From assembly GCF_000400485.1 (NCBI RefSeq), contig NZ_ASHR01000021.1, positions 1-64,000 of the forward strand: a DNA stretch of 64,000 nt, read 5' to 3'. The first letter of the stretch is position 1; every line of letters starts with the position of its first letter. This DNA comes from Agrococcus pavilionensis RW1. Lineage in GTDB: Bacteria > Actinomycetota > Actinomycetes > Actinomycetales > Microbacteriaceae. Below are positions 45,091 through 52,959 of this stretch, piece after piece. Both the position numbers and the translations under genes were made by a program. A model generated the notes under the pieces. The model saw only the letters and a program-made list of their open reading frames with translations. It made no database searches and was not told the DNA's origin.

Positions 45091-45870
45091 TCAGGGGAGC
45101 GGCAGCAGCACGAGCAGCTGCAGCTGCTGCCAGGTGATGCCTGCCGCGACGAGCAGGACGAGCGCGGCGAACGCGCGCCGCAGCACGCGGTCGGGGATGC
45201 GTCCGGTGAGCGCGGTCCCGATGGCGGAGCCGACGACGGCGAGCGCCGTGAACGGCAGGACGAGCTGCCATGGGACGTCGGCGAGCGCGGGCTGGGCGAC
45301 GAGGCCGACGAGGGTCTGCATGGCGATCACCATGAGCGAGGTGCCGACCGCGGCGGCCATCGGCAGTCCCGCGAGCACGGCGAGCGCCGGCACGATGAGG
45401 AAGCCGCCACCGGCACCGACGAGACCCGCGAGGACGCCGACCGCGGCGCCCTGCAGCAGGACGAGCGCGGTGCGCGGCCGGGGCCTCGCGGTCCCGCCGG
45501 CGCTCGCTCGGCGCCGGAGCATCGCGATGGCGGCCGCGACCATCGTCGCGGCGAGCAGCAGCATGAGCAGCGTCGACGGCAGCCGAGCCCCGACGAGGCC
45601 GCCCAGCACGGCGCCGACGGCTCCAGCGGCGCCGAAGAGGCCGCCGATCCGCCATCGCACGCGCCCGGCGCGCGCGTGCTGGACGAAGCTCACCGCGCTC
45701 GTCACGCCGACGACGAGGAGCGAGGAGGCGATCGCCGCTCGCGGTTCGACGCCGGCGACGGTCGTGAGGATCGGCACGGTGAGGATGGCGCCGCCGCCGC
45801 CGAGCAGGCCCAGGCTGACGCCCACGAGGAGCGCCAGCCCGAGCGTCGCGCCGTCGGCGGCGACTGTCAT
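45091..45870 (-). CDS. TauE/SafE sulfite exporter family protein
   Basis: 259 aa from ATG 45870, which overlaps the MBL-rhodanese stop by four bases. Membrane protein of seven to eight helices: GLALLVGVSLGLLGGGGAILTVPIL (~10-34) and AAVGVLAGLVGAGGGFLIVPALAVLAGLPMAAAVGTSLMVIA (~155-195) are the duplicated GGGG and GAGGGF repeats of the TauE/SafE family. It probably exports sulfite or thiosulfate, or takes up thiosulfate. Staphylococcal cst operons have the same pairing of TauE with a CstB-type enzyme. Confidence 0.9.
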   Translation of the reverse strand: MTVAADGATLGLALLVGVSLGLLGGGGAILTVPILTTVAGVEPRAAIASSLLVVGVTSAVSFVQHARAGRVRWRIGGLFGAAGAVGAVLGGLVGARLPSTLLMLLLAATMVAAAIAMLRRRASAGGTARPRPRTALVLLQGAAVGVLAGLVGAGGGFLIVPALAVLAGLPMAAAVGTSLMVIAMQTLVGLVAQPALADVPWQLVLPFTALAVVGSAIGTALTGRIPDRVLRRAFAALVLLVAAGITWQQLQLLVLLPLP

Positions 45871-47282
45871 GCCGCGGTCGCCGGCTCGCCCGCGGTCGAG
45901 CGCAGCCAGCCCGCGTACGAGCCGTCGAGCTCGACGACGTCGACGCCCGCGCGCCGCAGCGCGCTCGCGACGACGCTGTTGCGCACACCGCTCTGGCAGT
46001 AGGTGACCACGGTGCCGCCCAGCGGCAGCTCGTCGAGGTGCCAGAGGGCGCGGCCGCCGCTGAGGTGGCGGGAGCCCGGGATGTGGCCGGCGTCGTGCTC
46101 GGACCGGCCGCGCACGTCGACGAGCTGCGCGTCGGCGAGGCCGTCGAGCTCCTCGGGCGACAGCAGCTTCGGCTGCAGGAGGGGCAGCCCGTCGAGCGAG
46201 CGGACGTAGCCCTCGACGGCGTCGATCCCGACGCGCACGAGGTGGTCGCGCATCCGCCCCGCCTCCTTCTCGTCGTCGGCGAGCAGCACGAGCGGTCGCG
46301 ACTCGGACTCGGGGTCGTAGACCCAGGCGCCGTAGCTGGCCGCCTTGTCGGCGCCGGGGATGTTCAGGGCGCCCTCAACGGTGCCGGCGTGCACGGCGTG
46401 CTGGTCGCGGGTGTCGACGAGGATCGTCGCGTCGGCCGTGAGCAGCTCGCGCACCGACTCGATCGAGCGCTCAGGCAGCGGGGCGAGCTCGCCGAGGAGC
46501 GCGGGGCCCGAGCGGTTCTGCGACTTCATGCGCGCGAAGTAGGCGTGCGCGTCGGGCTGGCCGGAGAGCAGCTCGTCGACGAAGCCCTGCTCGTCGTCGG
46601 CCGCGAGATGCGGCGCCCACCACGCGAAGGCGCGCTCGTAGCCGACGGTCGTGGTCGGGATCGCGCCGAGCGCCTTGCCGCACGCGCTGCCGGCGCCGTG
46701 CGCGGGCAGCACCTGCACGTAGTCGGGCAGGGTCAGGAAGCGATCGCGCAGGCTCGCGAAGAGCTGCTTCGCGCCCTCGAATCGGGTGTCGACGCCGCCG
46801 GCGGCCTCGTCGAGCAGATCGGGCCGCCCGACGTCGCCGACGAAGACGAAGTCGCCCGTGAGCATGAAGCCGGGCTCGTCCGCCTGCGCGCCATCGGTGA
46901 CGAGGAAGGAGAGGTGCTCGGGCGTGTGGCCGGGGGTGTGGACGGCCCGCAGGGTGATGTTGCCGACCGCGATGGTGTCGCCGTCGAGCATCCGGTCGGC
47001 GTCGTCGAAGCCCTCGCCGTAGGTCCAGTCGGGGCCGCCCTCGTCGGAGACGTGCATGCGGGCGCCCGTGCGCGCCGCGAGCTCGCGCGTGCCCGAGAGG
47101 TAGTCCGCGTGGATGTGGGTCTCGGTCACGTGCGCGATGCGCAGGCCCCGGCTCGCGGCGAAGTCGAGGTAGGCCTCGACATCGCGGCGGGGGTCGACGA
47201 CGATCGCCTCCCCGGTCGCCTGGCAGCCGACGACGTAGCTCGCCTGCGCGAGGTCCTCGTCGTAGAAGCGCTCCAGGAGCAT
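45867..47282 (-). CDS. MBL-fold persulfide dioxygenase-rhodanese protein (CstB-like)
   Basis: 471 aa from ATG 47282. The N-terminal metallo-beta-lactamase domain (1-~250) has THIHADYLSG (metal site ~55-60), HTPGHTPEHLSF and TGDFVFVGDVGRPDL, as in ETHE1/persulfide dioxygenases. Two rhodanese domains follow (~275-370 and ~380-465). The first lacks the catalytic Cys (its loop region reads VLLADDEKEA). The second has it in YCQSGVRN (~434-441). It should oxidise low-molecular persulfides and transfer sulfur, giving sulfite or thiosulfate. It starts a run of coupled genes with TauE, thioredoxin and DUF2892. Confidence 0.92.
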   Translation of the reverse strand: MLLERFYDEDLAQASYVVGCQATGEAIVVDPRRDVEAYLDFAASRGLRIAHVTETHIHADYLSGTRELAARTGARMHVSDEGGPDWTYGEGFDDADRMLDGDTIAVGNITLRAVHTPGHTPEHLSFLVTDGAQADEPGFMLTGDFVFVGDVGRPDLLDEAAGGVDTRFEGAKQLFASLRDRFLTLPDYVQVLPAHGAGSACGKALGAIPTTTVGYERAFAWWAPHLAADDEQGFVDELLSGQPDAHAYFARMKSQNRSGPALLGELAPLPERSIESVRELLTADATILVDTRDQHAVHAGTVEGALNIPGADKAASYGAWVYDPESESRPLVLLADDEKEAGRMRDHLVRVGIDAVEGYVRSLDGLPLLQPKLLSPEELDGLADAQLVDVRGRSEHDAGHIPGSRHLSGGRALWHLDELPLGGTVVTYCQSGVRNSVVASALRRAGVDVVELDGSYAGWLRSTAGEPATAA

Positions 47283-47307
47283 GGTGGTCCCTTCCTCTCG
47301 CTCGATG

Positions 47308-47421
47308 TCAGCAGCGGCAGCGGTCGGCGGCCGGGACGCCCGCGAGGGCCTCCTCGACGTGCTGGCCGCAGCCGGCCCACGTCGGCTTGCCGCAGCGGTC
47401 GCAAGTGATGCGTGCGCACAT
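47308..47421 (-). CDS. Cysteine-rich micropeptide (CGKxTWAGCGQHV family), copy 2
   Basis: 37 aa from ATG 47421. The sequence holds MCARITCDRCGKPTWAGCG, then QHVEEALAGVPAADRCRC: six cysteines, including CxxC and a terminal CxC. It is a close paralogue of the peptide at 47448-47633. I recall short peptides with TCxxCGKxTWxGCGxHV in many bacteria, with no known function; it may bind zinc or copper, or carry persulfide. It lies between the other micropeptide and the CstB-like gene, so it is likely co-expressed under the CsoR/CstR-type regulator. Confidence 0.75.
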   Translation of the reverse strand: MCARITCDRCGKPTWAGCGQHVEEALAGVPAADRCRC

Positions 47422-47447
47422 GGTCGTGTCCTCTTCTCGGTCGTGGG

Positions 47448-47633
47448 TCAGCGCCCGAACAGACGGGCGAGGAATCCGGGTCGGGCGCCGCGCGCCTCGG
47501 CGATCTCGCTCTCGGAGTGCTTGCCGTTGCACCACTGCCCGGCAGGCACGCCGCGGCGCACCTGCTGCACGTGCTGGCCGCAGCCCGCCCAGGTGGTCTT
47601 GCCGCACACGCGGCAGGTCGTCGCTCTGCACAT
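47448..47633 (-). CDS. Cysteine-rich micropeptide (CGKxTWAGCGQHV family), copy 1
   Basis: 61 aa from ATG 47633 with AGGAGG 6 bases upstream. MCRATTCRVCGKTTWAGCG is followed by QHVQQVRRGVPAGQWC, then a basic tail NGKHSESEIAEARGARPGFLARLFGR that could fold as an amphipathic membrane-binding helix. It is the first gene downstream of the tandem operators, on the minus strand, so it should be strongly controlled by the CsoR-family regulator. The core is shared with the 37-aa peptide after it. Confidence 0.78.
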   Translation of the reverse strand: MCRATTCRVCGKTTWAGCGQHVQQVRRGVPAGQWCNGKHSESEIAEARGARPGFLARLFGR

Positions 47634-47658
47634 CTCGCCTCCTGGCGTTCGGTTCTCA

Positions 47659-47699
47659 GATACCCCCGGGGGTATCAAAACTATACCCCAGGGGGTATC
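47659..47699. promoter_or_regulatory. Tandem CsoR/CstR-type operators
   Basis: A perfect palindrome GATACCCCCGGGGGTATC (47659-47676) and a second near-palindrome ATACCCCAGGGGGTATC (47683-47699) lie between the divergent micropeptide/cst-like genes and the regulator gene. ATACCCC...GGGGTAT is the known core of CsoR and CstR sites. Each site is placed to block one of the two promoters, giving repression and autorepression. Confidence 0.85.
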
Positions 47700-47724
47700 G
47701 TGGGTGTCAACCCAGGAGGTACCG

Positions 47725-48009
47725 ATGAGCACGACCCCCGACTTCCCCGCCGCGCACGATCCCGAGGCCAAGCGGAAGGTCGTCAACAGGCTGCGTCGCG
47801 CCCACGGCCAGCTCGCCGCCGTGATCGCAGCCGTCGAGGACGACGCGCACTGCCGCGACATCGTGCAGCAGCTCTCCGCCGTCTCGAAGGCAGTCGACCG
47901 CGCCGGCTTCCTCGTCGTCGCGGGCGCCCTCCGGGAGTGCCTCGCCGACGAGCCCGAGGGCGGCGAGCGCGTCGACGAGCTCGAGAGACTCTTCCTCTCG
48001 CTCGCGTGA
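47725..48009 (+). CDS. cstR: CsoR-family regulator, CstR (persulfide-sensor) type
   Basis: 94 aa from ATG 47725 (CCAGGAGG 5 bases upstream). An all-helical DUF156/CsoR protein: KRKVVNRLRRAHGQLAAVIAAVEDDAHCRDIVQQLSAV... The copper ligand set in CsoR is Cys-His-Cys; here it is Cys43, Ala68 and Cys72, with the same spacing (25 and 4) but no His. That pattern fits CstR, which senses persulfides through the two Cys rather than Cu(I). It is divergent from genes for persulfide oxidation, TauE and thioredoxin, which supports that assignment. The symbol is by analogy. Confidence 0.85.
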   Translation: MSTTPDFPAAHDPEAKRKVVNRLRRAHGQLAAVIAAVEDDAHCRDIVQQLSAVSKAVDRAGFLVVAGALRECLADEPEGGERVDELERLFLSLA

Positions 48010-48025
48010 GCCGGCTCGGCGAGCC

Positions 48026-49019
48026 TCAGCGGAGCGCGCGCCGCTCGAGCGGCGCGCGCTCGACGGAGGCAGCCCGACGCAGTCGACGCGCGGAGGACGC
48101 TGCGTGGCGGAGCCGCCCGCCCGCGTAGGGCACGCCGCCGAGCGCTCGCCACCCGACCGCGAGCCACGCGGTGACCGCGCGCTCCGCGACCCACGCGGGC
48201 GCCCACAGCGCGGCGGTGGTCGGGTAGATCCGCCGGCCGCCATCGACGCGGCTGCCGCGCTCGGCGACGGCGATCGCGGCCGCAGCCCACATCAGGTAGC
48301 CGAGCGGGCGGCGCGCCTGCAGGAGCAGTGCCGGCAGCAGCGTGAGCTCGGCCGCGAGCCGCGCCGGCTGCGCGAACGAGTCGTAGGCCTGACGGATGCG
48401 CTGCGAGCGGAAGTGCGCAGGCGTCGGTGGACGGCGCTCGACGAAGAGGTCCTTCGCCCACTCGACGCGGCCGCCGCGCGCCTCGACCGTGCGCAGCAGC
48501 TCGAGGTTCTCGAACAGCACGTCGCCGCGGTAGCCGTCGGCGGCGAACTCGCGACGCACGACGAGCGTGCCGGGGTAGTCGGCGCCGAGCGCCCGGTTGA
48601 TGAGCGAGCGGGCAGTGTCCCAGCGCGCGTGCCAGGGGAGCGGCCGGAAGTGGTTCTGCGGCGCGACGATGCCCGCGCGCGTGAGGCGACCGACCGCATC
48701 CGCCAGTGCCGCCTCGGTGTAGCGCACGTCGTCGTCGGCGATCACGGTGCGCGGCTGATCGGTCGCGTCGACGCCGGTGAGCACGCCCGCGACCTTGCCG
48801 TTCGGCGTCGTTCGGTCGGGGCGGATGTGGCGCACGAGCGGCGCCCACACCTCGTGGTGCTTCGCTGAAGACCGGCTCGGGGGAGACGTCGACCACCACG
48901 ACGTCGGCCCAGTCTTGCAGCCGCTCGAGGTAGGCGGTCAGCTCGGCGCGCTCGCGGCGGGAGGTCGCGGCATCCCAGCGCAGCGGCAGGATGTAGTCGA
49001 CGCCCGTCCGCTGGCTCAC
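48026..49019 (-). pseudogene. Membrane glycosyltransferase gene with a frameshift
   Basis: The gene starts at GTG 49019 (12 bases after the aminopeptidase stop) with MSQRTGVDYILPLRWDAA, ..., VVVVDVSPEPVF. After ~48872 family sequence resumes only in another frame, SAKHHEVWAPLVRHIRPD, and runs to the stop at 48026. One missing base explains it. The joined protein (~331 aa) is a family-2-like glycosyltransferase with VIADDDVRY (the DxD-like site), FENLEL, and C-terminal hydrophobic segments. An internal start at 48850 gives a 274-aa product lacking the nucleotide-sugar N-terminus. Assembly error cannot be excluded. Confidence 0.75.
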
Positions 49020-49030
49020 CGGCGCTCGGC

Positions 49031-50317
49031 TCAGATCTCGGTGCCGGTGAAGAACGCCTCGGCGACGCGAGCGAGGTCGAAGAGGTCGCTCACGCCCGCG
49101 AGCTCGCGCGCCGAGTGCATCGACAGGATCGGGATGCCGACGTCGACCGTGCGGATGCCGAGCCGCGTCGCGGTGATCGGCCCGATCGTCGAGCCGCACG
49201 GCACGGTGTTGTTCGAGACGAACGCCTGGCTCGAGACGCCCGCCGCCTCGCACCAGCCGTGCCACGCGGCGGCACCGGTGCCGTCAGTCGCATAGCGCTG
49301 GTTGGCGTTGATCTTGAGGATCGGTCCCGAGCCGAGCAGCGGCTGCACGACCGGGTCGTGCTTCTCGGCGAAGTTCGGATGCACCGAGTGGCCGACGTCG
49401 CTCGAGACGCACCACGACGACGCGAGCGCACGCATCCGCTCGCCGCGGTCGGCGCCGAGGGCGAGGCCGATGCGCTCGAGCACGTCCTCGAGGAAGGGGC
49501 CGGCCGCGCCCGAGCGGGTCGCCGAGCCGATCTCCTCGTGGTCGAAGACCGCAAGCATCGGGATGTGGTCGCCGTCGAAGCCGTCGGCCGCCGTCGCCAG
49601 CGCGACGACGCCCGCGTGCACGCTCACGAGGTCGTCGAGGCGGCCGGCGGCGAAGAAGACGTCGTCCTTGCCGAAGAGGGCACCGCGGGCGGCATCGGCG
49701 GTCGTGAGGTCGTAGCCGCGGATGCGGCTCGCGTCGATGCCGGCGGATGCGGCGAGCTCGGCGAGCAGGTCGGCCGACTCGGGCGCGCCGAGTCCCCACA
49801 CCGGCTGCGTGTGCGCCTGCTTGTCGAGCGTCAGCCCGTCGTTCGCGCCGCGGTCGAGGTGGATGGCGAGCTGCGGCAGGCGCAGGAGCGGCCCGGAGTC
49901 GGCGAGCGCCTCGCTGCCGTCGTCGAGCACGAGCCGACCGGAGAGGCGCAGCTCGCGGTCGAGCCACGAGTTGATGAGCGGTCCGCCGTAGATCTCGACC
50001 CCCGCCTGCAGCCAGCCGAGCCGGCCGGTCGTCGGCTGCGGCTTGAGCTTGAAGCCGGGGGAGTCGCTGTGCGCGCCGAAGACCCGCACCGGCGTCGTGG
50101 CCGACGCCCCCTGGGGCACGACCCAGGCGATGACGGCACCGTCGCGCACCACGAGGTGCTTGCCAGCGGTCTCGGGCCACGCATCCGTCTCGTCGAGGCT
50201 CGTGAAGCCGGCCTCCTGCAGGCGGCGGGCGACCTCGGCGGCGGCGTGGAAGCTCGAGGGGGATGCGTCGACGAAGTCGGCGAGATCCTCGGCGTGGGCG
50301 ACGGGAGCGACGGGCAC
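49031..50317 (-). CDS. M18-family aminopeptidase
   Basis: 428 aa from GTG 50317 (CTGGAGG 4 bases upstream). A zinc aminopeptidase of the M18 (aspartyl aminopeptidase) family: FGAHSDSPGFKLKPQP (His-Asp ligands, ~84-99), GRLDDLVSVHAGVVAL (bridging Asp, ~223-238), VFDHEEIGSATRSGAAGPFLED (Glu-Glu, ~252-273), and SVHPNFAEKHDP plus SMHSARELAGVSD with the remaining His ligands. It removes N-terminal acidic or other residues from peptides in the cytoplasm. The glycosyltransferase gene lies close behind it. Confidence 0.93.
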   Translation of the reverse strand: MPVAPVAHAEDLADFVDASPSSFHAAAEVARRLQEAGFTSLDETDAWPETAGKHLVVRDGAVIAWVVPQGASATTPVRVFGAHSDSPGFKLKPQPTTGRLGWLQAGVEIYGGPLINSWLDRELRLSGRLVLDDGSEALADSGPLLRLPQLAIHLDRGANDGLTLDKQAHTQPVWGLGAPESADLLAELAASAGIDASRIRGYDLTTADAARGALFGKDDVFFAAGRLDDLVSVHAGVVALATAADGFDGDHIPMLAVFDHEEIGSATRSGAAGPFLEDVLERIGLALGADRGERMRALASSWCVSSDVGHSVHPNFAEKHDPVVQPLLGSGPILKINANQRYATDGTGAAAWHGWCEAAGVSSQAFVSNNTVPCGSTIGPITATRLGIRTVDVGIPILSMHSARELAGVSDLFDLARVAEAFFTGTEI

Positions 50318-50395
50318 GGAACCTCCAGGGCAGCGGTGCTCCGAGCCTAGCCGCGGGCAGCCGAGGGGCCGCCGCCTCCGCCAGCTGCAGGTAGT

Positions 50396-50438
50396 GGGCG
50401 AGTCGCTCGAATGCCAAGCGCTCCAGAGCGACTCGCCC
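50396..50438. repeat. Long-stem hairpin between M18 and LapA-like genes
   Basis: Perfect 13-bp inverted repeat GGGCGAGTCGCTC (50396-50408) with GAGCGACTCGCCC (50426-50438), around a 17-base loop. It is separated from both flanking genes by ~80 bases and lies beyond the lapA-like stop. It may terminate that minus-strand transcript or be a mobile palindromic element. No U-tract. Confidence 0.6.
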
Positions 50439-50521
50439 TATCTCTGCCGTGGGACTGGCCGGCGGAGGGCTACTGCACCGTGCCGGGGGGCTGAGTCAGC
50501 GGCGCCCGGCGCCGTCGAGGG

Positions 50522-50953
50522 TCAGCGCAGCGCCTGCTTGATCTGCTCGCGCTCCTTCTCGAGCTTCCGCACGCGGCGGCTCACCTTGAACAGCCGCACC
50601 GAGCCGAGCAGCGCCGTGATGAGCACGCCCGCGATCGCGGCGAACAGCATCGCGACGCCGAGCGGCAGGCTGAAGTCGAGGCCGAGGAACGCGAAGTCGG
50701 TCGGCTCGTTGTTCTGCAGGATGAAGATGAGCAGCAGCACGAGGATGACCGTGCCGAGGATGAGCGCGAACCACGTCGCGCCCGAGATGCCCTGCCGCTG
50801 GTGACCGTCGAGGGTCGGGTCGAGCCGCACCTCCTTCGGCTCCGTGGATGCGGTGCTCCGGCTGGTCGAGGAGGCCTGCGTGCCTGCGCCGGTCGTGGTC
50901 GCGGGCACGCTGCGCGGGGCGGGCGTCGTGGTCGGGTCCTGGTCGTCGGCCAT
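50522..50953 (-). CDS. LapA-domain (DUF1049) membrane protein
   Basis: 143 aa from ATG 50953 (AAGGAG upstream). A Thr/Ser/Pro-rich disordered N-terminus (1-~55) leads to two membrane helices (~60-82 and ~93-115) with the ILQNNEPTDFAFLGLDFSLPLGVAMLFAAIAGVLI spacing of LapA/DUF1049 proteins. A charged cytoplasmic coiled helix (RRVRKLEKEREQIKQALR) ends the protein. LapA in enterobacteria helps control lipopolysaccharide assembly; in Gram-positive bacteria without LPS the role is unknown. Confidence 0.85.
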   Translation of the reverse strand: MADDQDPTTTPAPRSVPATTTGAGTQASSTSRSTASTEPKEVRLDPTLDGHQRQGISGATWFALILGTVILVLLLIFILQNNEPTDFAFLGLDFSLPLGVAMLFAAIAGVLITALLGSVRLFKVSRRVRKLEKEREQIKQALR

Positions 50954-51028
50954 GGCGGCTCTCCTTGCTCGCGGCTTGCGCTGGTGGGGGACACGCTAGC
51001 CACGCGAGCCTGAGATCCGGTGTGCGCG

Positions 51029-51176
51029 GCCCCGCTCGTCGAGCAGCCCGCGTCCCCCGCTCGTCGAGCAGCCCGCGCATCCCCCGCTCGTCGAGCAGCC
51101 CGCGCAGCGGGCGTATCGAGACGCAGGCGGCAGTTGGTCTCGATACGCCGGGCTGCGCCCGGCTACTCGACCAGCG
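51029..51176. repeat. REP-like palindromic repeat cluster
   Basis: Three direct copies of a ~25-base unit CCCGCTCGTCGAGCAGCCCGCG occupy 51029-51113. A longer inverted arrangement follows: GCGTATCGAGAC (51112-51123) pointing against GGTCTCGATACGC...GGGCTGCGCCCGGCTACTCGACCAGCGG (51138-51176). The same family occurs at 18815-18854 and 59781-59955. There is no reading frame of interest. Confidence 0.75.
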
Positions 51177-51193
51177 GTGGTGGCGGGCGGCGG

Positions 51194-51433
51194 CTACTCG
51201 GCCGCCGGAGTGCGCGGGCGCCGCTCGGGCGGCGGCGGCACCGTCTTCGCGGCGATGATGTCGGCGATCGCGATGACCACCTCGCCGCGACGGGTCGCGA
51301 CCGTGCACGTGGTGTCGCCGACGTGCACGAGCTCGCCGAGCGCATCCGTCGCCTTGTGGGTGTCGCCGTGCAGCCGGTAGCGCACGACGACGCGCGTGCC
51401 GAGCGGCAGCGCGCGCAGCTCGGCGGGTGTCAT
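51194..51433 (-). CDS. Stand-alone SH3-like protein, related to the Rv0428c N-terminal domain
   Basis: 79 aa from ATG 51433. MTPAELRALPLGTRVVVRYR, then GELVHVGDTTCTVATRRGEVVIAIADIIAAKTVPPPPERRPR: a small beta-barrel like that at the start of Rv0428c-type GNAT acetyltransferases, found here without the acetyltransferase. The Pro/Arg-rich end matches the usual linker, so it may be a genuine single-domain version or a truncated gene. The start lies 7 bases before the stop of the SDR gene, so it follows directly in the same operon. The function is unknown. Confidence 0.65.
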   Translation of the reverse strand: MTPAELRALPLGTRVVVRYRLHGDTHKATDALGELVHVGDTTCTVATRRGEVVIAIADIIAAKTVPPPPERRPRTPAAE

Positions 51434-51440
51434 CGGCGCA

Positions 51441-52931
51441 TCACCACGAACCGGGCGCGTAGTCCTTCAGGAAGACGCCGAAGAGGTCCTCGCCCGCCTC
51501 GCCACGCACGATCGGGTCGTAGACGCGCGCGGCGCCGTCGACGAGGTCGAGCGGCGCGTGGAAGCCCTCCTCGGCGAGCCGCACCTTCGTGAAGTGCGGG
51601 CGCTCGTCGGTGATCCAGCCCGTGTCGACCGCCGTCATGAGGATGCCGTCGCTCTCGAACATCTCGCGCGCGCTCGTGCGGGTGAGCATGTTGAGCGCGG
51701 CCTTCGCCATGTTCGTGTGCGGGTGGCCGGGGCCCTTGTAACCGCGGCCGAAGACGCCCTCCATCGCCGAGACGTTGACGATGTAGGTGCGGCGCGCGGT
51801 CGACGCGGCGAGCGATGCACGCAGCCGCGAGACGAGCAGGAACGGCGCCGTCATGTTGGCGAGCTGCACCTCGAGCATCTCGAGCGGCTCGACCTGGTCG
51901 ACGTGCTGCGTCCACGAGTTGACGTGCGCCTCGTCGGGCAGCAGGCCGCGCGCGTCGATCGCGGTGCCGGCCGCGAGCCGCTCGAGCGACGACGAGCCCG
52001 CGGCCATCGCCTGCTGCGTGAGCTCGTCAGCGGTCACGGCGGCGCTCGCGAGGATCGGGTGGCTCGCGACCGAGGCGGCGAGGGCGAGCGGATGCGCGTC
52101 GTTCGTGTGCCCGAACGTCACGAGCTCGGGGAGCGGGCCGTCGGGCAGCGGCGCGAGCTCCGCCTCGACGAGCGGCGCGTAGGCGCCCGCCGAGCGGCGC
52201 ACCGTCTGCGCGGCGTTGTTGATGAGGATGTCGATCGGACCGGCGGCCGCGACCTCCTCGGCGAGCCCGATGACCTGCGCCGGATCGCGCAGGTCGATGC
52301 CGACGACCTTCAGCCGGTCGATCCACTCGCCCGAGTCGGGCATCGCCGAGAACCGACGCACCGCATCCCGCGGGAAGCGCGTCGTGATCGTCGTGTGCGC
52401 GCCGTCGCGCAGCAGCCGCAGCGCGATGTGCATGCCGATCTTCGCGCGGCCGCCCGTGAGCAGCGCTCGCTTGCCGGTGAGGTCGGTGCGGGCGTCGCGC
52501 TTCGCGTGGCTCATCGCCGCGCACTCGGGGCAGAGCTGGTGGTAGAACGCGTCGACGACCGTGTACTGCTGCTTGCAGATGTAGCAGCCGCGCGCGCGGA
52601 GGAGCGTGCCGGCGGTGGGGGATGCACTGCGGGTCTCGAGCGGGATGCCGCGCGTCTCGTCGTCGATGCGGTCGGGCGCGCCGGTGGCGGTCTTCGCCAC
52701 GACGGCGCGGTCGGCGGCCTGGATGCGCGCGTGCTTCGCCTTGCGGCTCGCGAGCTTGACCTCCTTGAACATGTTCGCGGTGGCCTGCCGGACGGCGACG
52801 TAGTGGGGGTCGTCGCGGTCCATGCGGTGGAGCGTCTCGAGCACGCGGAGCGTGGTGGCGACGTCGTCGGCCGAGAGCGTCTCGGGGGCTTCTGCGGGCG
52901 CGCCGGAGGGAGCCGAATGGTGGGGGAGCAC
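51441..52931 (-). CDS. SDR oxidoreductase with an N-terminal zinc ribbon
   Basis: 496 aa from a GTG at 52931; the exact start is uncertain. Residues ~1-115 are helical (VLETLHRMDRDDPHYVAVRQATANMFKEVKLASRKAKHARIQAAD), followed by a zinc-ribbon CYICKQQYTVVDAFYHQLCPECA (~123-145). An SDR Rossmann domain follows: ALLTGGRAKIGMHIALRLL (~161-179), INNAAQTVRRS (~243-253), YIVNVSAMEGVFGRGYKGPGHPHTNMAKAAL with the Tyr/Lys-like site. The catalytic arrangement (Ser...Tyr...Lys) is modified (NMAKA). Substrate and role of the ribbon are unknown. Confidence 0.82.
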   Translation of the reverse strand: MLPHHSAPSGAPAEAPETLSADDVATTLRVLETLHRMDRDDPHYVAVRQATANMFKEVKLASRKAKHARIQAADRAVVAKTATGAPDRIDDETRGIPLETRSASPTAGTLLRARGCYICKQQYTVVDAFYHQLCPECAAMSHAKRDARTDLTGKRALLTGGRAKIGMHIALRLLRDGAHTTITTRFPRDAVRRFSAMPDSGEWIDRLKVVGIDLRDPAQVIGLAEEVAAAGPIDILINNAAQTVRRSAGAYAPLVEAELAPLPDGPLPELVTFGHTNDAHPLALAASVASHPILASAAVTADELTQQAMAAGSSSLERLAAGTAIDARGLLPDEAHVNSWTQHVDQVEPLEMLEVQLANMTAPFLLVSRLRASLAASTARRTYIVNVSAMEGVFGRGYKGPGHPHTNMAKAALNMLTRTSAREMFESDGILMTAVDTGWITDERPHFTKVRLAEEGFHAPLDLVDGAARVYDPIVRGEAGEDLFGVFLKDYAPGSW

Positions 52932-52959
52932 AGGCCAGTCTACCGAGCGGCCACATCCG

